Notes: generated by a model from the sequence alone, not told the origin. A DNA stretch of 64,000 bases from Burkholderia pyrrocinia (GCF_001028665.1 NZ_CP011504.1:372001-436000); one strand, 5' to 3'; positions 1 through 9,642 are shown, counted from the stretch's first letter. Program-made: numbers and translations.

Positions 1-193
1 ATCCATCCGATTGTTTCGGCACGCACGGTGCGGCCTCACGGGCCTTGCGGTCGTGACAGTTGTTGAAGATGGCTGTGGGCGCGAATCGCAATGTCCGAGG
101 CTATGGCCAGGGCGGTCTCGCCCCGGCGGTCAGTCGCGTTCGTGCAAAGCCTGCAATCCACTCACAAGAGCCGCATCAAGCAGCCCTTGCTTG
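1..193. other. Left edge, no gene recognised
   Basis: The bases left of the SymE-like gene contain only open frames without recognisable composition or motifs. They may hold the end of a transcription unit lying outside the window. Confidence 0.4.
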
Positions 194-490
194 TTATGCC
201 GGCGAGTCTTCCGGTTCAGGATCGTGGTAAGGCTGCTCTCGCAGCGCCAGCTGGCTGTTGTCCGGCGAGATCGTGATCTGCCGGGTGACGTAGTTGACGT
301 CAAGGTATACGCGGTCGCCTGGCCTGAATCCAAAGATCTTGAAATCAATATCGATCGCCTTCATCCAAGGCAGGTAAGGCCAGCCACGCTTGGGAAGGTC
401 CGGATAGTTGCGGAGGACCAGCTCAAACGTCTTTTGCATGTTGACCGGTTTGTTCTTTCTGCGACGTGACTTACTATTGGCGTCAGCCAT
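194..490 (-). CDS. SymE-like type I toxin-antitoxin toxin family protein
   Basis: The 98-residue product has a basic N-terminus (KSRRRKNK) followed by a short beta-rich segment, PWMKAIDIDFKIFGFRPGD and then RVYLDVN and ITISPDN. This matches the general pattern of SymE proteins, an AbrB-fold toxin family: proline, a short strand, 'GF..GD.V.V', a strand and 'I.I'. The ATG has a good AGGAG ribosome site about 7 bases upstream. SymE of E. coli is an SOS-induced, SymR antisense-controlled protein next to restriction genes. Here the gene sits at the end of a cluster of defence-like genes on the same strand. An antisense RNA cannot be recognised from sequence alone. The family call rests on pattern, so another small DNA- or RNA-binding protein is possible. 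Confidence 0.55.
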   Translation of the reverse strand: MADANSKSRRRKNKPVNMQKTFELVLRNYPDLPKRGWPYLPWMKAIDIDFKIFGFRPGDRVYLDVNYVTRQITISPDNSQLALREQPYHDPEPEDSPA

Positions 491-1003
491 TTCCGACTCC
501 TGTTACGAGTTGGTTGTGGTCAGCGGGTCGTATGGGTTGCCGCCCATGCGGCCCGCGCTTTTTGTTGCCGTGAATTTCCCTTCTCTCTCCCCCTTCGCTA
601 CGTCTTGTTGGGCAAGACGGTTTTTTCGACCACCGGTGCGAAGGGTTCAGCGACCAACTCCGATGGGCGAGAAGCAAGGCTTCATGACCAGTGTAGCTGC
701 GCTGGCATCTCAGAAATGGGGAGTTGCGGGGGATTGGCCGTTAGGCATAGGGATGTGCACGGCACAAGACCGACGTTGCAAATAGATTTTTGATGTTTCT
801 TTGTGCTCGCCGGTTTTCTAAAATTAGTCGATCGAAATGACTACGGGCGACCGCTGCCGACCCGTTCCGGTCCTTCGCTTCTTTTCTTACAAACGGCCCG
901 TTGAGGACTATACCGGCCGTCGATAGGCGAGAGACGCCCGGCGGTTCATGATGACAACACTGCGTTTGCTCGCCTGACGCCTGCCGCGCAAAGGGAAGCC
1001 CAG
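491..1003. other. Intergenic region between SymE-like and OLD-like genes
   Basis: About 510 bases separate the two minus-strand genes. No open frame in it looks coding. It must contain the promoter of the SymE-like gene and, if the family behaves as in E. coli, would be a place to look for regulatory RNA. No convincing terminator was seen. Confidence 0.5.
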
Positions 1004-2740
1004 TTAGTCATTCAAGAATAGGAACACTTTCTTGACAAAACTCCATGGCCTAAGCGTTTGATCAACGTGCAGGCTCGGCATTGCCTTGAGAGCATTCACG
1101 ATCCATTTTGATTTATTTGATGTATGTTGGACACCGTAGTCCTCAAGCCAACCCTCAAGCTCCCCCACCGGAACAATGAATAAGCCCCGCTGACTACAGG
1201 CTTGACTTAATTTATCGAACACTGCCTGATTTTCTGTGTTCAGTGCCTCCCTTCCGCGCTTTTTGTATGGATACCATGCGCTGCCGCTCTCGCGAATCCG
1301 CTTCAATTCACTCATTAGACTCGCAAGCGCGCTGTCCGGGTCTGCAGATTCAGCCGCGGCCCCGATCGCTGATTGCAATTTATCAATTGTAGCTTGTAGA
1401 AATTGGTTCGCATCTTTTTTCTCAACCTCAGCAATAATCGATTGTCTTAAAGTTAAAATTCCATCCCGCTCGACTTGAGTAAAGCCGAGCTCTTTCAATA
1501 AGGATTGAAACTCATCTTTTACACGAATGACATCAAAATCAACAATTGCCGCATGCTTGACCCCAAGAGTCTGATACGGCTGCAAAACTTTCGCGACAGT
1601 CTGCTTGTTATGAGCATGAACCAAATGAAAATTATCTGCACCAGATAGTTGCCTCCCAACGCGCTGATAAAATACCGCGTCAGCATCCGCCTCAACCACA
1701 ATCGCCCCGTTGTAAAAAAGTCCATCGAGCACGCGCGATGACGACAGGAGCGGATCGTTTGCCAATCGGGCGATTCCGGCGCTGTCTAGGACATTGACAG
1801 AGGTTTTTGTATTTGTTCGCACCAGGCGGAGAATGCTGACTTCTTGCGTTTGACTTAGCACGCCACGCAAAAACTCTGCGCTATGGGTAGCAACAATAAC
1901 TTGTCGGTCTGGATGCAGATTTTGGGCGACAACCTCGCCGAGTCGAAACGCCTGTGGTGGATGGAGGAAGGCCTCGGGCTCGTCCAGAAGCAGAACCGGG
2001 CGCGAGCCGACCAAAATTGCCAGTACAGTGGCGACAAAGCTGCGAATACCGTCTCCTTGATCATCTAATTTTTCTATATGATCATAAATAGTTGCCGCCT
2101 CTCTAGGATCTGCTGGGACGTTGGATAGATCGTCTGCGACGCGAAATAGGAGCGTCCTCAAAGAAGAAAAGTCAAGGCGAATATCTTTCTGAAAAGCTTT
2201 CTTTACTATCTCCCGAACTTTGGCTTCCGTTTCAATTCCATCGTTATACAAGGCCTGAAGTAAATGTGTTGTGATTCCCCGGGGTGAGCTTTCTGCGGAT
2301 TTGGCGATCTTTAGTCTATCTTCAGTCGAAAAAAGAGATATGAAATAATTCCCAATCCAATTCGCGAAAAGTGCGCGAGAGTGTTCGTTTGACGCCTTAA
2401 GTGAACGATCCAACTGATCTTCCCACCCAGGGCCAACACCTAGCGAATACTCTGTCGTTAAATTTGATGAAAGATAGCGAAGAAAGACGTTTTTGTTTTC
2501 GTCAACGTATGGCTCAAGCTTGTACGCCTCCCGAAGCTCGTCAAGATTGGACGGAACCGTGAAATTTATTTCCTTCACAATTACCGAAGATGCCTTGAGC
2601 GGATCTGTAGCTTGTGATGCGATGTCCTTTAGTGCTTTGCTCTTTCCAGAGTTATTGGCGCCGACGATAATTGTTAAACGGCCGGGATTAATGATTTTAT
2701 CGTCACAGAACCTTAGCTCGTTCAACTTATATTTGTACAT
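1004..2740 (-). CDS. OLD-like AAA ATPase with C-terminal TOPRIM nuclease domain (candidate defence protein)
   Basis: The protein is 578 residues from the ATG at 2740 (MYKYKLNEL); a GTG at 2788 would add 16 residues of poor quality. Walker A GANNSGKS lies at residues 27-34, an ABC-type signature QGDGIRSF near 228-235, Walker B LLLDEPEAFLHP near 250-261 and the H-loop ATHSAEF near 284-290. A TOPRIM-like segment follows: VVEADADAVFY with Glu at about 350, then IVDFDVI with Asp at about 401 and 403, and late VGELEGWL. This is the layout of OLD-family ATP-dependent nucleases, which act in phage defence alone (OLD) or with partners (for example GajA of Gabija). No UvrD-like partner gene is adjacent. 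Base composition is clearly more AT-rich than downstream genes, suggesting transfer. Confidence 0.8.
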   Translation of the reverse strand: MYKYKLNELRFCDDKIINPGRLTIIVGANNSGKSKALKDIASQATDPLKASSVIVKEINFTVPSNLDELREAYKLEPYVDENKNVFLRYLSSNLTTEYSLGVGPGWEDQLDRSLKASNEHSRALFANWIGNYFISLFSTEDRLKIAKSAESSPRGITTHLLQALYNDGIETEAKVREIVKKAFQKDIRLDFSSLRTLLFRVADDLSNVPADPREAATIYDHIEKLDDQGDGIRSFVATVLAILVGSRPVLLLDEPEAFLHPPQAFRLGEVVAQNLHPDRQVIVATHSAEFLRGVLSQTQEVSILRLVRTNTKTSVNVLDSAGIARLANDPLLSSSRVLDGLFYNGAIVVEADADAVFYQRVGRQLSGADNFHLVHAHNKQTVAKVLQPYQTLGVKHAAIVDFDVIRVKDEFQSLLKELGFTQVERDGILTLRQSIIAEVEKKDANQFLQATIDKLQSAIGAAAESADPDSALASLMSELKRIRESGSAWYPYKKRGREALNTENQAVFDKLSQACSQRGLFIVPVGELEGWLEDYGVQHTSNKSKWIVNALKAMPSLHVDQTLRPWSFVKKVFLFLND

Positions 2741-3144
2741 TGCGACGGTCTCGCTATCTGTTGATATTGAACACGGATTATTGCACACGGTGGTTTGAGG
2801 TGCTGAGCGTCAGCTTTTGGGGCAGAACCGGACATGCAAGCGTCTCGATTGCACTATGTTCGATTGACTCTTCATGGCCGAACCCGGTCGGCCCCATCGG
2901 GGAGGCGGCCGACCGGTTGAATCCGCATCCCGTTGCCGTCGTTCGCCCCTCGCGCGGCTCCGGCGTCAGTTTACAAGGTACAACGGTCGCTCAGTTCTCA
3001 AGCGACTCGGCATGTCGCTACGCATAGCCCTTTGTATTGGGTATCGGCTTTCACGCGTGCAAAGACTTCTCTGTTTACGCCATGTGCTATCTGTAGCGGC
3101 GTGGCGGAAGGTTCTCACTGCACGGACTCACATTTGGGAGGCAA
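2741..3144. other. Intergenic region upstream of the OLD-like gene
   Basis: About 400 bases without a credible gene. It contains the perfect 10-bp inverted repeat at 2884-2916 and presumably the promoter of the OLD-like gene and the end of the AAA/HEPN transcript. Confidence 0.5.
2884..2916. terminator. 10-bp inverted repeat downstream of the HEPN gene
   Basis: CCGGTCGGCC at 2884-2893 pairs perfectly with GGCCGACCGG at 2907-2916 across a 13-base loop. It lies about 230 bases after the HEPN stop codon. No U-tract follows on either strand, so a terminator role is only a guess; an operator or RNA element is also possible. Confidence 0.35.
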
Positions 3145-3738
3145 CTAAAAAAGTCGCGCGTAAGTGATTAGGCCATCACACACGTAAGCAAAATAGTTGT
3201 CGTCGATAGATAAAACCTGTCCAAGCGCTGTCGAACGGATGTGGGTTGGTAGCGATGTAACACTAGCAACAGACACGTAGCGCTGCTGTGCTACTCCCTG
3301 ATGGTGCACCAGCATATTTCGACGTTCCCGAACCTCGTCAGCCATCTCTGTTTCCGGCGAAGTTGGGAGGGAATATCCTTGCTTCGCCCGCGCCATGAGC
3401 TGGCCGAGTGTCCCATCGGGGGATAGCGCCTTTGCGGCCAACGCTGCGGAAAGGAAAGATTCAAAGTACGAGATCACTGCGAAGAAGAAATCTGTGACGG
3501 CCCTCCCGTCCTTGACATAGGTTTCGATCTCGCGCAGCGCAGCGCTAACTGGCACTTTTTGCGGCGGTCGAACCTGCGCCGTGTGAGGCAAGTTACCGAA
3601 CTCCAGTGGAAGGGTCGTCCAAGGTCCAGATTGAGTGAAATGCAACATTGCGGCGTTTGCTGCCCTAATCTGCCAATATGAATGCAAGCACGACTGCATA
3701 CTTTTTTCAAAGTCATTCAGTGCGGTTGTTAGCGGCAT
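3145..3738 (-). CDS. HEPN-domain protein, probable RNase effector paired with AAA ATPase
   Basis: The 197-residue protein is largely helical and carries RERRNMLVHHQG. Within it, R140-N-M-L-V-H145 fits the Rx4-6H catalytic motif of HEPN ribonucleases. The preceding helices (FFFAVISYFESFLSAALAAKAL) resemble the first long HEPN helix. HEPN proteins often act as metal-independent RNases in toxin-antitoxin and abortive-infection systems. The ATG at 3738 lies 26 bases inside the end of the upstream AAA ATPase gene, with an AAGG site about 10 bases before it, so the two are almost certainly translated together. The family assignment comes from the motif and fold pattern; no specific named system was recognised. 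Confidence 0.7.
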   Translation of the reverse strand: MPLTTALNDFEKSMQSCLHSYWQIRAANAAMLHFTQSGPWTTLPLEFGNLPHTAQVRPPQKVPVSAALREIETYVKDGRAVTDFFFAVISYFESFLSAALAAKALSPDGTLGQLMARAKQGYSLPTSPETEMADEVRERRNMLVHHQGVAQQRYVSVASVTSLPTHIRSTALGQVLSIDDNYFAYVCDGLITYARLF

Positions 3739-4870
3739 GAATTCGCAACCTTACATATCCGCGCATCAGCGGATGTGAAAAAGAATAGAAGGTTTTCCTC
3801 GGCCCCATTGTGCGAGCCGAAATGATGTTTTGCCGACCGTCAGAAATCAGCTGTTTCAAAGCAGTCCCCGCCACCTGCGCGCTTATGTTTTTGCCAGGTG
3901 CGAAGTTTGATGCTACTTCCGCGATCTGTCCGACGGCGCCCTCCATGCGCCCATCCAACGACGCCAATCCCCACAGGATGTACTTGTAGACGTCACTCCG
4001 CGAGGAGAGGATGGCCGATTCGTAAGCGTCTCGCAGCGTTTCATCTGCGTCTTGTGCGGCATCCTCAGCACCTCTTGTAACGTGCTCCTTTGTAACCGTA
4101 TTCGAGCCTTCGATCATCGCTACACGGGCGGATGTGATCCCGAGCAACTGAACGTAAAACGGCAGGCGGTCGGATGCGAGGATGATATCGGAGACGGCTG
4201 ATGTGGCAAATTTTAGATCTAGAATGCCGCCTCCTTTTTCCAGAATTGCTTTTATATCTGAGTCTCGCTCAAATCTGCCCAATCCCACCGATTTAATGTT
4301 TCGGAAGACGGACTCGTGACCACGTAGCAGATCGTTCACCGTAGTGCCGACGCCGACGAATACAAGAGTCGATTTACCGAGGTCGGTAGCTGCATTCTTC
4401 GCAAATTCGCCAAGACTCGCGAGCGTATCTGCCGGAAGTCGATCGACCTCATCGAAGATGATCACGAGTGTCTCGTTTGGCAGCAGCGATTTCAGGCTGT
4501 TACCGTCCAAATTGTCGATTGAACGCATGACCCCTTCGATTGAGACACGGTCGGTCGTCGCGTCATAAACCAACTTAGCCGGGAATGCCTTCTGATACTT
4601 AAGGATGACGTCACGTGCAAGCTTTGAGAAAGACGAATCGCTTTCGCAGAAGACGTCAATGCGAGGGCAGCCGATCGTGCTCACCCGCGCTAATGAGGTC
4701 TTGCCTGCGCCCCTCTCCCCATAGATGACAACGTGCTGCCCAGGGCTGTGTAGTGCCTGAATCACGCGTTGCTGTTCCTGCTCGCGACCGAAGAAGCTTT
4801 CGCGCTCTTCGATCGGATAATGCGGGCGAAATGCAACGTTTAATAGTTTCTCGCGTTCGTTATTGTCCAT
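3713..4870 (-). CDS. AAA+ ATPase partner of the HEPN protein
   Basis: From the ATG at 4870 (MDNNEREKL), preceded by a strong AAGGGGG ribosome site, the product is 385 residues. A longer frame to 4966 lacks such a site. FFGREQEQQRVI opens an Orc1/AAA_16-like module. Walker A is GERGAGKTS (residues 51-59), Walker B LVIIFDEVD (135-143) and a sensor-1-like strand LVFVGVG lies near 170. The C-terminal half is a helical region resembling the winged-helix part of such ATPases. The gene overlaps the HEPN gene by 26 bases. ATPase/HEPN pairs are a recurrent design in phage defence, where the ATPase senses or restrains the RNase; that role is inferred here. Confidence 0.75.
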   Translation of the reverse strand: MDNNEREKLLNVAFRPHYPIEERESFFGREQEQQRVIQALHSPGQHVVIYGERGAGKTSLARVSTIGCPRIDVFCESDSSFSKLARDVILKYQKAFPAKLVYDATTDRVSIEGVMRSIDNLDGNSLKSLLPNETLVIIFDEVDRLPADTLASLGEFAKNAATDLGKSTLVFVGVGTTVNDLLRGHESVFRNIKSVGLGRFERDSDIKAILEKGGGILDLKFATSAVSDIILASDRLPFYVQLLGITSARVAMIEGSNTVTKEHVTRGAEDAAQDADETLRDAYESAILSSRSDVYKYILWGLASLDGRMEGAVGQIAEVASNFAPGKNISAQVAGTALKQLISDGRQNIISARTMGPRKTFYSFSHPLMRGYVRLRIHAANNRTE

Positions 4871-5417
4871 ACGAGAGTTTTCCCCCTTCTGCCAGTTCAG
4901 TGTAAGTTCCGACCGCGGAGCTTTCATTCGTCTCACACGCACGCCCAGGACTTCTATGTGAGCCACGCGACAAGCATAAACCGATCTTCTTTTCGACAGT
5001 CATCGACCCTGCAACGCAAATTTTACACAGCTTCGTCCGTTCGCAGCGTTGTTTCCAGACAGCCACTATCGATAGCTATCGAATGCCGGGCTTAATCGAA
5101 GCGCTGCGGGTCGAGGCATAGAGGTCGACCGCCTGATATAGCATCTAAATCTTCCCCCGACGCGCATTTTGCACGACCGGCGCCTACGGGCGTCTATGGA
5201 CAGCCGTTCGTTGAGGACAAGACACGATGGGCTGCGAACTTCCATAAAAGCCCGACGACTTGACGGATTGAGCATGTGCTTGAACGTCCGGTGTCTGGTG
5301 CGTATCCGATGTTCGAATGTCTGCGCGAAAGCGCTCGCCAACGGCCGTAGATGGCCGGAACCAGATGGACGACTAGACATCAGTAGCTGCTATCCCATGC
5401 CCGCACGAACCCGACTC
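4871..5417. other. Intergenic region without a recognised gene
   Basis: About 550 bases between the AAA ATPase start and the end of the acetyltransferase gene. Short open frames run on both strands but show no family resemblance and mutually exclude each other. It holds the promoter of the AAA/HEPN unit. Confidence 0.45.
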
Positions 5418-5873
5418 TCAGCCCGCAATGTGTTTCTGCATGAAGACACTCAACGGATCGTCCGTGTAATCGCCGAACGGTCCCCGACGCTGATAGCCAG
5501 CAGACGCATACAAAGCCAGCGCCTCATGTTGATAGGGCCCGGTTTCAAGCTTGAGCAACTTGCAACCCGAGTCGATTGCCCGTGACTCGAGCATGCCAAT
5601 GAGTTTTCGAGCGACACCTTGCCCCCGGCCGCGCGAGCTGACATACATGCGTTTCAGTTCCCCGAATTCGGGGTTGAGGACAATCGCCCCACACCCAATT
5701 GCTTTACCCTCACTGTCCCGCGCAACAGCAAACAGGACATTGGGTTGCTTCAACGATGCGATATCCAGAGCGTGCCGGCTCTCCGGCGGGTACAGGGTGT
5801 CCTGGTAGGCATCCAGATCGGCGATTAGGGCGATCACATCGGGTTGATCGGGCGACTCGAAGGCGATATTCAT
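5418..5873 (-). CDS. GNAT family N-acetyltransferase
   Basis: The 151-residue protein has the GNAT order: a central strand GCGAIVLNPEFGELKRMYVSSRGRGQGVARKL with the acetyl-CoA pyrophosphate loop RGRGQGVA, a following helix, and the late strand CKLLKLETG with YQHEALALYASAGY. The C-terminal GPFGDYTDDPLSVFM is typical of the PhnO/YpeA-like small acetyltransferases found beside phage-defence genes and elsewhere. The substrate cannot be told. The ATG at 5873 is the only sensible start. It stands alone, about 190 bases from the next gene on the right. Confidence 0.85.
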   Translation of the reverse strand: MNIAFESPDQPDVIALIADLDAYQDTLYPPESRHALDIASLKQPNVLFAVARDSEGKAIGCGAIVLNPEFGELKRMYVSSRGRGQGVARKLIGMLESRAIDSGCKLLKLETGPYQHEALALYASAGYQRRGPFGDYTDDPLSVFMQKHIAG

Positions 5874-6059
5874 GGCTGAAGAAGCTCTGCGAGAGGGAAA
5901 TTGAAGTATCCGACAACAAAAAGATCGACATCGACACCTGTCGGGCCTTCAATCGCCGATTGTCAGCGATGTTTCCAGTGTTGTCGAACGACTCAAAAGT
6001 GGTCGAATCCGATCGCACCGTGACATTGCCCGACTAAGCGACACGGAGACAGTTGTTTC

Positions 6060-6848
6060 TTATTGGACAACCTCATCCGCCATCGCTTGCACTTCGGACA
6101 CAAGTCGCGCATAGCCCTTCTGCGTGGGCATGTGTTTCGCGAAACAAGCCTGCCGTTCTTCATCAGGCACTCGCCCCGCCCCACAAGCCCCAATTCCCGG
6201 AACCGTCACTTCCCTCCAGAGGACATAAACCCTCTCCCCCTGCCTAACTGACACCGCCAACGTATTCGGCCCCTCCGGCACCCCGTCTTGGCTTTCCCCC
6301 AGCAGCAAAGCCTTCACCACCCCATCAGCCGGCTTCCGCTTCACCGGCAGTTCGGCAAACCGAAACGCCGCAGCGTCATCACCAAACACGTCCGTATAAA
6401 ACGTCTCGTTATCGAAGATAACGGCAACATCCTCCGTCGACTTGAGCCCCGCATCCGCAGTCTTCGTCCAAGCCTTCAACAGCGGAACCGTCGTAACAAG
6501 AAGATTCACCTTCCCGTCATCCGACTTGAAGAACAGTCCATCCGGTCCCGGCGTCATCCCGTCATCAGTGATGGCGCTTTGCACGTTACTCTCCACCTTC
6601 CCGGAAAACCCTTTCGCCTTCACCACCCCAACAAGCTTTACCAGCTTCGCATTCAACTCGACGGTATATTTCTTGTCCAAATCCGCCCGATCTTCCATCC
6701 GAGCCGCATTCACTGCCTCGGCAGCCTTTTTCCGATCCGCGAGATAAGAATCGGTAGGCGACGTAACCGCCTTCGCCCCGACAACAGCGATCAGAGTCAG
6801 GATCACAACCGCCCCCACCCCAACTTTCAGTTTGGAAATGCTTTTCAT
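6060..6848 (-). CDS. Hypothetical membrane-anchored periplasmic protein
   Basis: Starting at MKSISKLKVG (ATG at 6848) the product is 262 residues. An N-terminal hydrophobic segment, VGVGAVVILTLIAVVGAKAV (about residues 8-27), anchors or exports it. The rest is soluble, with no motif I recognise. It contains the elements CGAGRVPDEERQACFAKH, with two cysteines that could form a periplasmic disulfide. A longer open frame to 6905 runs through the terminator-like hairpin of the chemoreceptor gene and is not credible. It lies directly downstream of, and on the same strand as, the chemoreceptor gene, but that hairpin separates them. Function unknown. Confidence 0.65.
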   Translation of the reverse strand: MKSISKLKVGVGAVVILTLIAVVGAKAVTSPTDSYLADRKKAAEAVNAARMEDRADLDKKYTVELNAKLVKLVGVVKAKGFSGKVESNVQSAITDDGMTPGPDGLFFKSDDGKVNLLVTTVPLLKAWTKTADAGLKSTEDVAVIFDNETFYTDVFGDDAAAFRFAELPVKRKPADGVVKALLLGESQDGVPEGPNTLAVSVRQGERVYVLWREVTVPGIGACGAGRVPDEERQACFAKHMPTQKGYARLVSEVQAMADEVVQ

Positions 6849-6886
6849 TCTTATATGACGTCCCCGAACCCAAGCCCGAATGCAAA

Positions 6887-6914
6887 ACGGCTGCCGTGAC
6901 CCCACGGCAGCCGT
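6887..6914 (-). terminator. Rho-independent terminator after the chemoreceptor gene
   Basis: ACGGCTGCCGTG (6887-6898) and CACGGCAGCCGT (6903-6914) form a perfect 12-bp stem with a four-base loop. On the minus strand the stem is followed by TTTTGC, as expected for a terminator ending transcription from the gene whose stop is at 6953. Confidence 0.7.
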
Positions 6915-6952
6915 CCCTCAGAAACGCCTCATTCTAAAACGCCAAACAGACT

Positions 6953-8815
6953 TTATTCATCCACCTTGAACGCCGACACCAGCTTGGTCAATTCCGCCGC
7001 CTGCTGCTTCAAACTCTCTGCCGCCGCTGCGCTTTCTTCGACCAAAGCCGCATTCTGCTGCGTCATCTGATCGAGCGACTGGACCGCGTCCCCAATCTGG
7101 TCGATGCCAGCACTCTGCTCCAGACTAGCCTCCGCAATCTCACTCATCATCGCGCTGACGCCTTGAACCTGCGAGACAACATCACTCATCACCTTCCCCG
7201 CCTCACTAACCAACCGCGACCCGGTATTCACCGTCCCCGCGCTATGTTCGATCAGCGCCTTGATCTCCTTCGCCGCCTGCGCGCTACGCTGCGCCAGATT
7301 CCGCACTTCCGAAGCCACGACGGCAAACCCGCGCCCCTGCTCCCCCGCCCGCGCCGCTTCCACAGCCGCATTCAACGCAAGAATGTTCGTCTGAAACGAG
7401 ATACTGTCGATCATCACGATGATCTCGGAGATCCGCTGCGACGCGTCGCTGATCTGCTGCATCGTGCTAACAACCTCGCCCACCACCTGCCCGCCGCGCG
7501 CCGCCGCATCCGACGCGCCGGTGATCATCTTCGCGGCCGTCGTCGCCGTCTCGGTGTTGTTCCGCACCACGGCCGTGATCTCTTCCATCGACGAAGCCGT
7601 CCGCTCCAGGTTGCTCGACTGCCCTTCGGTGCGTTCGCTCAAATCCGCATTCCCCGAAGCAATCTGCGCCGACCCGGTCGCAATCGACGCGGAAGCCGCC
7701 CGAATCCGATGAACCAGCGTCGACAACGACGACACGAACCGGTTGAACGCATCCGACAACTGCCCGATCTCGTCCTGGCTCTCGACCGTCATCCGGCGCG
7801 TCAGGTCACCCTGGCCGCTCGCAATCTCCGAAAGCAGCGTCGCCGCACGCCGAATCGGCGCGGCAATCGCGCGCCCGACCAGCCAGATCACGATCAGCGC
7901 AACCCCAAGCCCCACCACCGCCGCAACCAGCGCCGCACTACGAATCGCGCGCGTCACGGGCCCGAGCAGTTCCGCCTGCGGCACCTCGACGACGACATAC
8001 GCATTCAGCTCCGGAATGAACGACGTCGCGATGAAACGCTCGCCGCCGTCGCCGTTGTAGCTGAGGTACGCATACGGCTTGCCGGCCAGCAGCGTCGACG
8101 ACGCATCGTCAGGCAGCCCATGCTGGTCCTTCAGGAAATGCTTGCCGTCGATCAGCGACGTATCGCGATGCATCATGATCGCGCCGTCCGGACGCACGAG
8201 ATACGCGAACCCGGTCTCGCCAATCCGGTATGCCGAAATACCCTTCGCGAGCGCATCGACGGACAGGCTCATGCTCGCCGCGCCGATCGGCACGCCGTCG
8301 AGTTCGACGCGACTGTTGATGAACATCATGTAGCCGCCGACGGTCACCTCGCGATCCATGTTCACGTCGAACGCCTTGCCGGACGACAGGAAGCTGGTCA
8401 GCCACTGATCCTTGTCGGTGACCTTCCGCTGCAGGCCGGCTTCGTTGTAGTAATTGCCGCTCTTCACCGACACCCACTGCACGGACGCGGCCTTCTGCTC
8501 GTCCTTCACGTTCTTCGCGAGCTGGATCCAGTTGCGCGTGCCGGCGTCGGGTTCGCCTTCGGCTTCCCATTGCAGCAGGAACGCATCGCGCGCGAGAATG
8601 CGCGACGCGGCGATCGGCCCGGCCATCTGCCGCTGCACGTCGGCGCGGATGCCGTTCACGGCCGTCGGCAACTCTTCGCGGACGACGCGATCGCGCACCG
8701 CGTTGCCGATCAGACGGATACTCAGCCCGCTCGAAATCGCGACGAACACGAGCAGACAACTGGTCATGCTGAGAATCAGCTTGTTCTGAATGGAAAGCTT
8801 GCGCCAGAAATGCAT
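6953..8815 (-). CDS. Methyl-accepting chemotaxis protein with periplasmic Cache domain
   Basis: The start chosen is [12 protein letters not shown] (ATG at 8815), with GAGGG 7 bases upstream, giving 620 residues; a longer frame to 8869 lacks this. Order: transmembrane segment 1 at about 11-33, a periplasmic double-Cache-type sensor (about 40-290), transmembrane segment 2 (about 295-320), HAMP ([20 protein letters not shown]), and the cytoplasmic signalling coiled coil with the conserved tip [20 protein letters not shown] and [15 protein letters not shown]. There is no C-terminal pentapeptide for CheR/CheB. The ligand is unknown. It lies downstream of the MotA/MotB-like pair on the same strand, about 160 bases away, so it may belong to the same regulon. 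Confidence 0.92.
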   Translation of the reverse strand: MHFWRKLSIQNKLILSMTSCLLVFVAISSGLSIRLIGNAVRDRVVREELPTAVNGIRADVQRQMAGPIAASRILARDAFLLQWEAEGEPDAGTRNWIQLAKNVKDEQKAASVQWVSVKSGNYYNEAGLQRKVTDKDQWLTSFLSSGKAFDVNMDREVTVGGYMMFINSRVELDGVPIGAASMSLSVDALAKGISAYRIGETGFAYLVRPDGAIMMHRDTSLIDGKHFLKDQHGLPDDASSTLLAGKPYAYLSYNGDGGERFIATSFIPELNAYVVVEVPQAELLGPVTRAIRSAALVAAVVGLGVALIVIWLVGRAIAAPIRRAATLLSEIASGQGDLTRRMTVESQDEIGQLSDAFNRFVSSLSTLVHRIRAASASIATGSAQIASGNADLSERTEGQSSNLERTASSMEEITAVVRNNTETATTAAKMITGASDAAARGGQVVGEVVSTMQQISDASQRISEIIVMIDSISFQTNILALNAAVEAARAGEQGRGFAVVASEVRNLAQRSAQAAKEIKALIEHSAGTVNTGSRLVSEAGKVMSDVVSQVQGVSAMMSEIAEASLEQSAGIDQIGDAVQSLDQMTQQNAALVEESAAAAESLKQQAAELTKLVSAFKVDE

Positions 8816-8973
8816 GGGGAACCCTCGATAACCGCTCGGTCTGAGCCAGATTGGGTTATCGGCATGCATGCGCAGAACCGCATCGCTGATTTCAGATATC
8901 GATCATGCGAGATTCGTTATGTCGTTGACTGGTGAGCATATGCGGCCGCCTATACGCGCTGGGTCAGCACAAA

Positions 8974-9642
8974 TCAATACGCAACGAAGATCGTCACGCG
9001 TCGATTCCGTGCTCGTGCGGCGGCATCGTCGCCCGTCACGAGCGGCTGCGTATCGGCCCGCCCGATTGCCGCGAGCCGGTGCGGCGCCACGCCGCGCTCG
9101 GTCAGGTAGCGCACCACACTCCCCGCGCGCGCCGACGAAAGCTCCCAGTTCGATTCGTATTTCGCGTTCGCGATCGGCACGCTGTCCGTATGCCCTTCGA
9201 CGAGAACGTCGCCGGTCGCGTGCTCGCTCAGTGCCTGCGCGATCTGGTTCAGCACGGGCGACGAATCGGGCAGCAAACGCGCATCGCCGACGTTGAACAG
9301 GATCTTCGCGTCGATGCCGATCTCGACGCCGTGCGGCGCCTTCACCAGCGAAATCCGCCCGTTCGTCTTCAACGAATCGAGCAACGCGAGCCAGGCCGGC
9401 GCGCGTTCGGGTGTGACTACATTGGCAGTACTCGCAGCACCACCGGTGTGTCGCGCAAGCGTCTGGTATCGCGCGTCGAGCGCGTTGTATTTCGCGAGCT
9501 GGAGCACATACAGCGCGAGAAACAGCACCATCAGCGTCGTGATGAGATCCGCGTACGAAATCAGCCAGCGTCCGGACTGCGCGCCTTCGTGTTCATCGTC
9601 GTCGCGATTGGCGGTAGCTGCGCCGTCAGTTCGAGCTGTCAT
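8974..9642 (-). CDS. MotB-like stator protein with OmpA peptidoglycan-binding domain
   Basis: The 222-residue protein has one transmembrane helix near the N-terminus, WLISYADLITTLMVLFLALY (about residues 26-45). It holds an aspartate at position 32 where MotB has its proton-carrying Asp. An OmpA-like domain follows, with VEGHTDSVPI, NWELSSARAGSVVRYL and RNRRVTIFV. It is shorter than canonical MotB and resembles the MotD/LafU-type paralogues. It follows the MotA-like gene by 39 bases. Known MotB proteins pair with MotA to form ion-driven stator units anchored to peptidoglycan; whether this pair drives flagellar rotation or another process cannot be told. Confidence 0.88.
   Translation of the reverse strand: MTARTDGAATANRDDDEHEGAQSGRWLISYADLITTLMVLFLALYVLQLAKYNALDARYQTLARHTGGAASTANVVTPERAPAWLALLDSLKTNGRISLVKAPHGVEIGIDAKILFNVGDARLLPDSSPVLNQIAQALSEHATGDVLVEGHTDSVPIANAKYESNWELSSARAGSVVRYLTERGVAPHRLAAIGRADTQPLVTGDDAAARARNRRVTIFVAY

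Noticed and set aside
2741..3144. Plus-strand frames of 70-100 residues between the HEPN and OLD-like genes
   Set aside because: Three overlapping frames, none with a family, ribosome site or conserved-looking composition.
5066..5417. Opposing frames of 104 and 138 residues next to the acetyltransferase gene
   Set aside because: They overlap each other on opposite strands, are Arg-rich and resemble nothing known; kept as intergenic.
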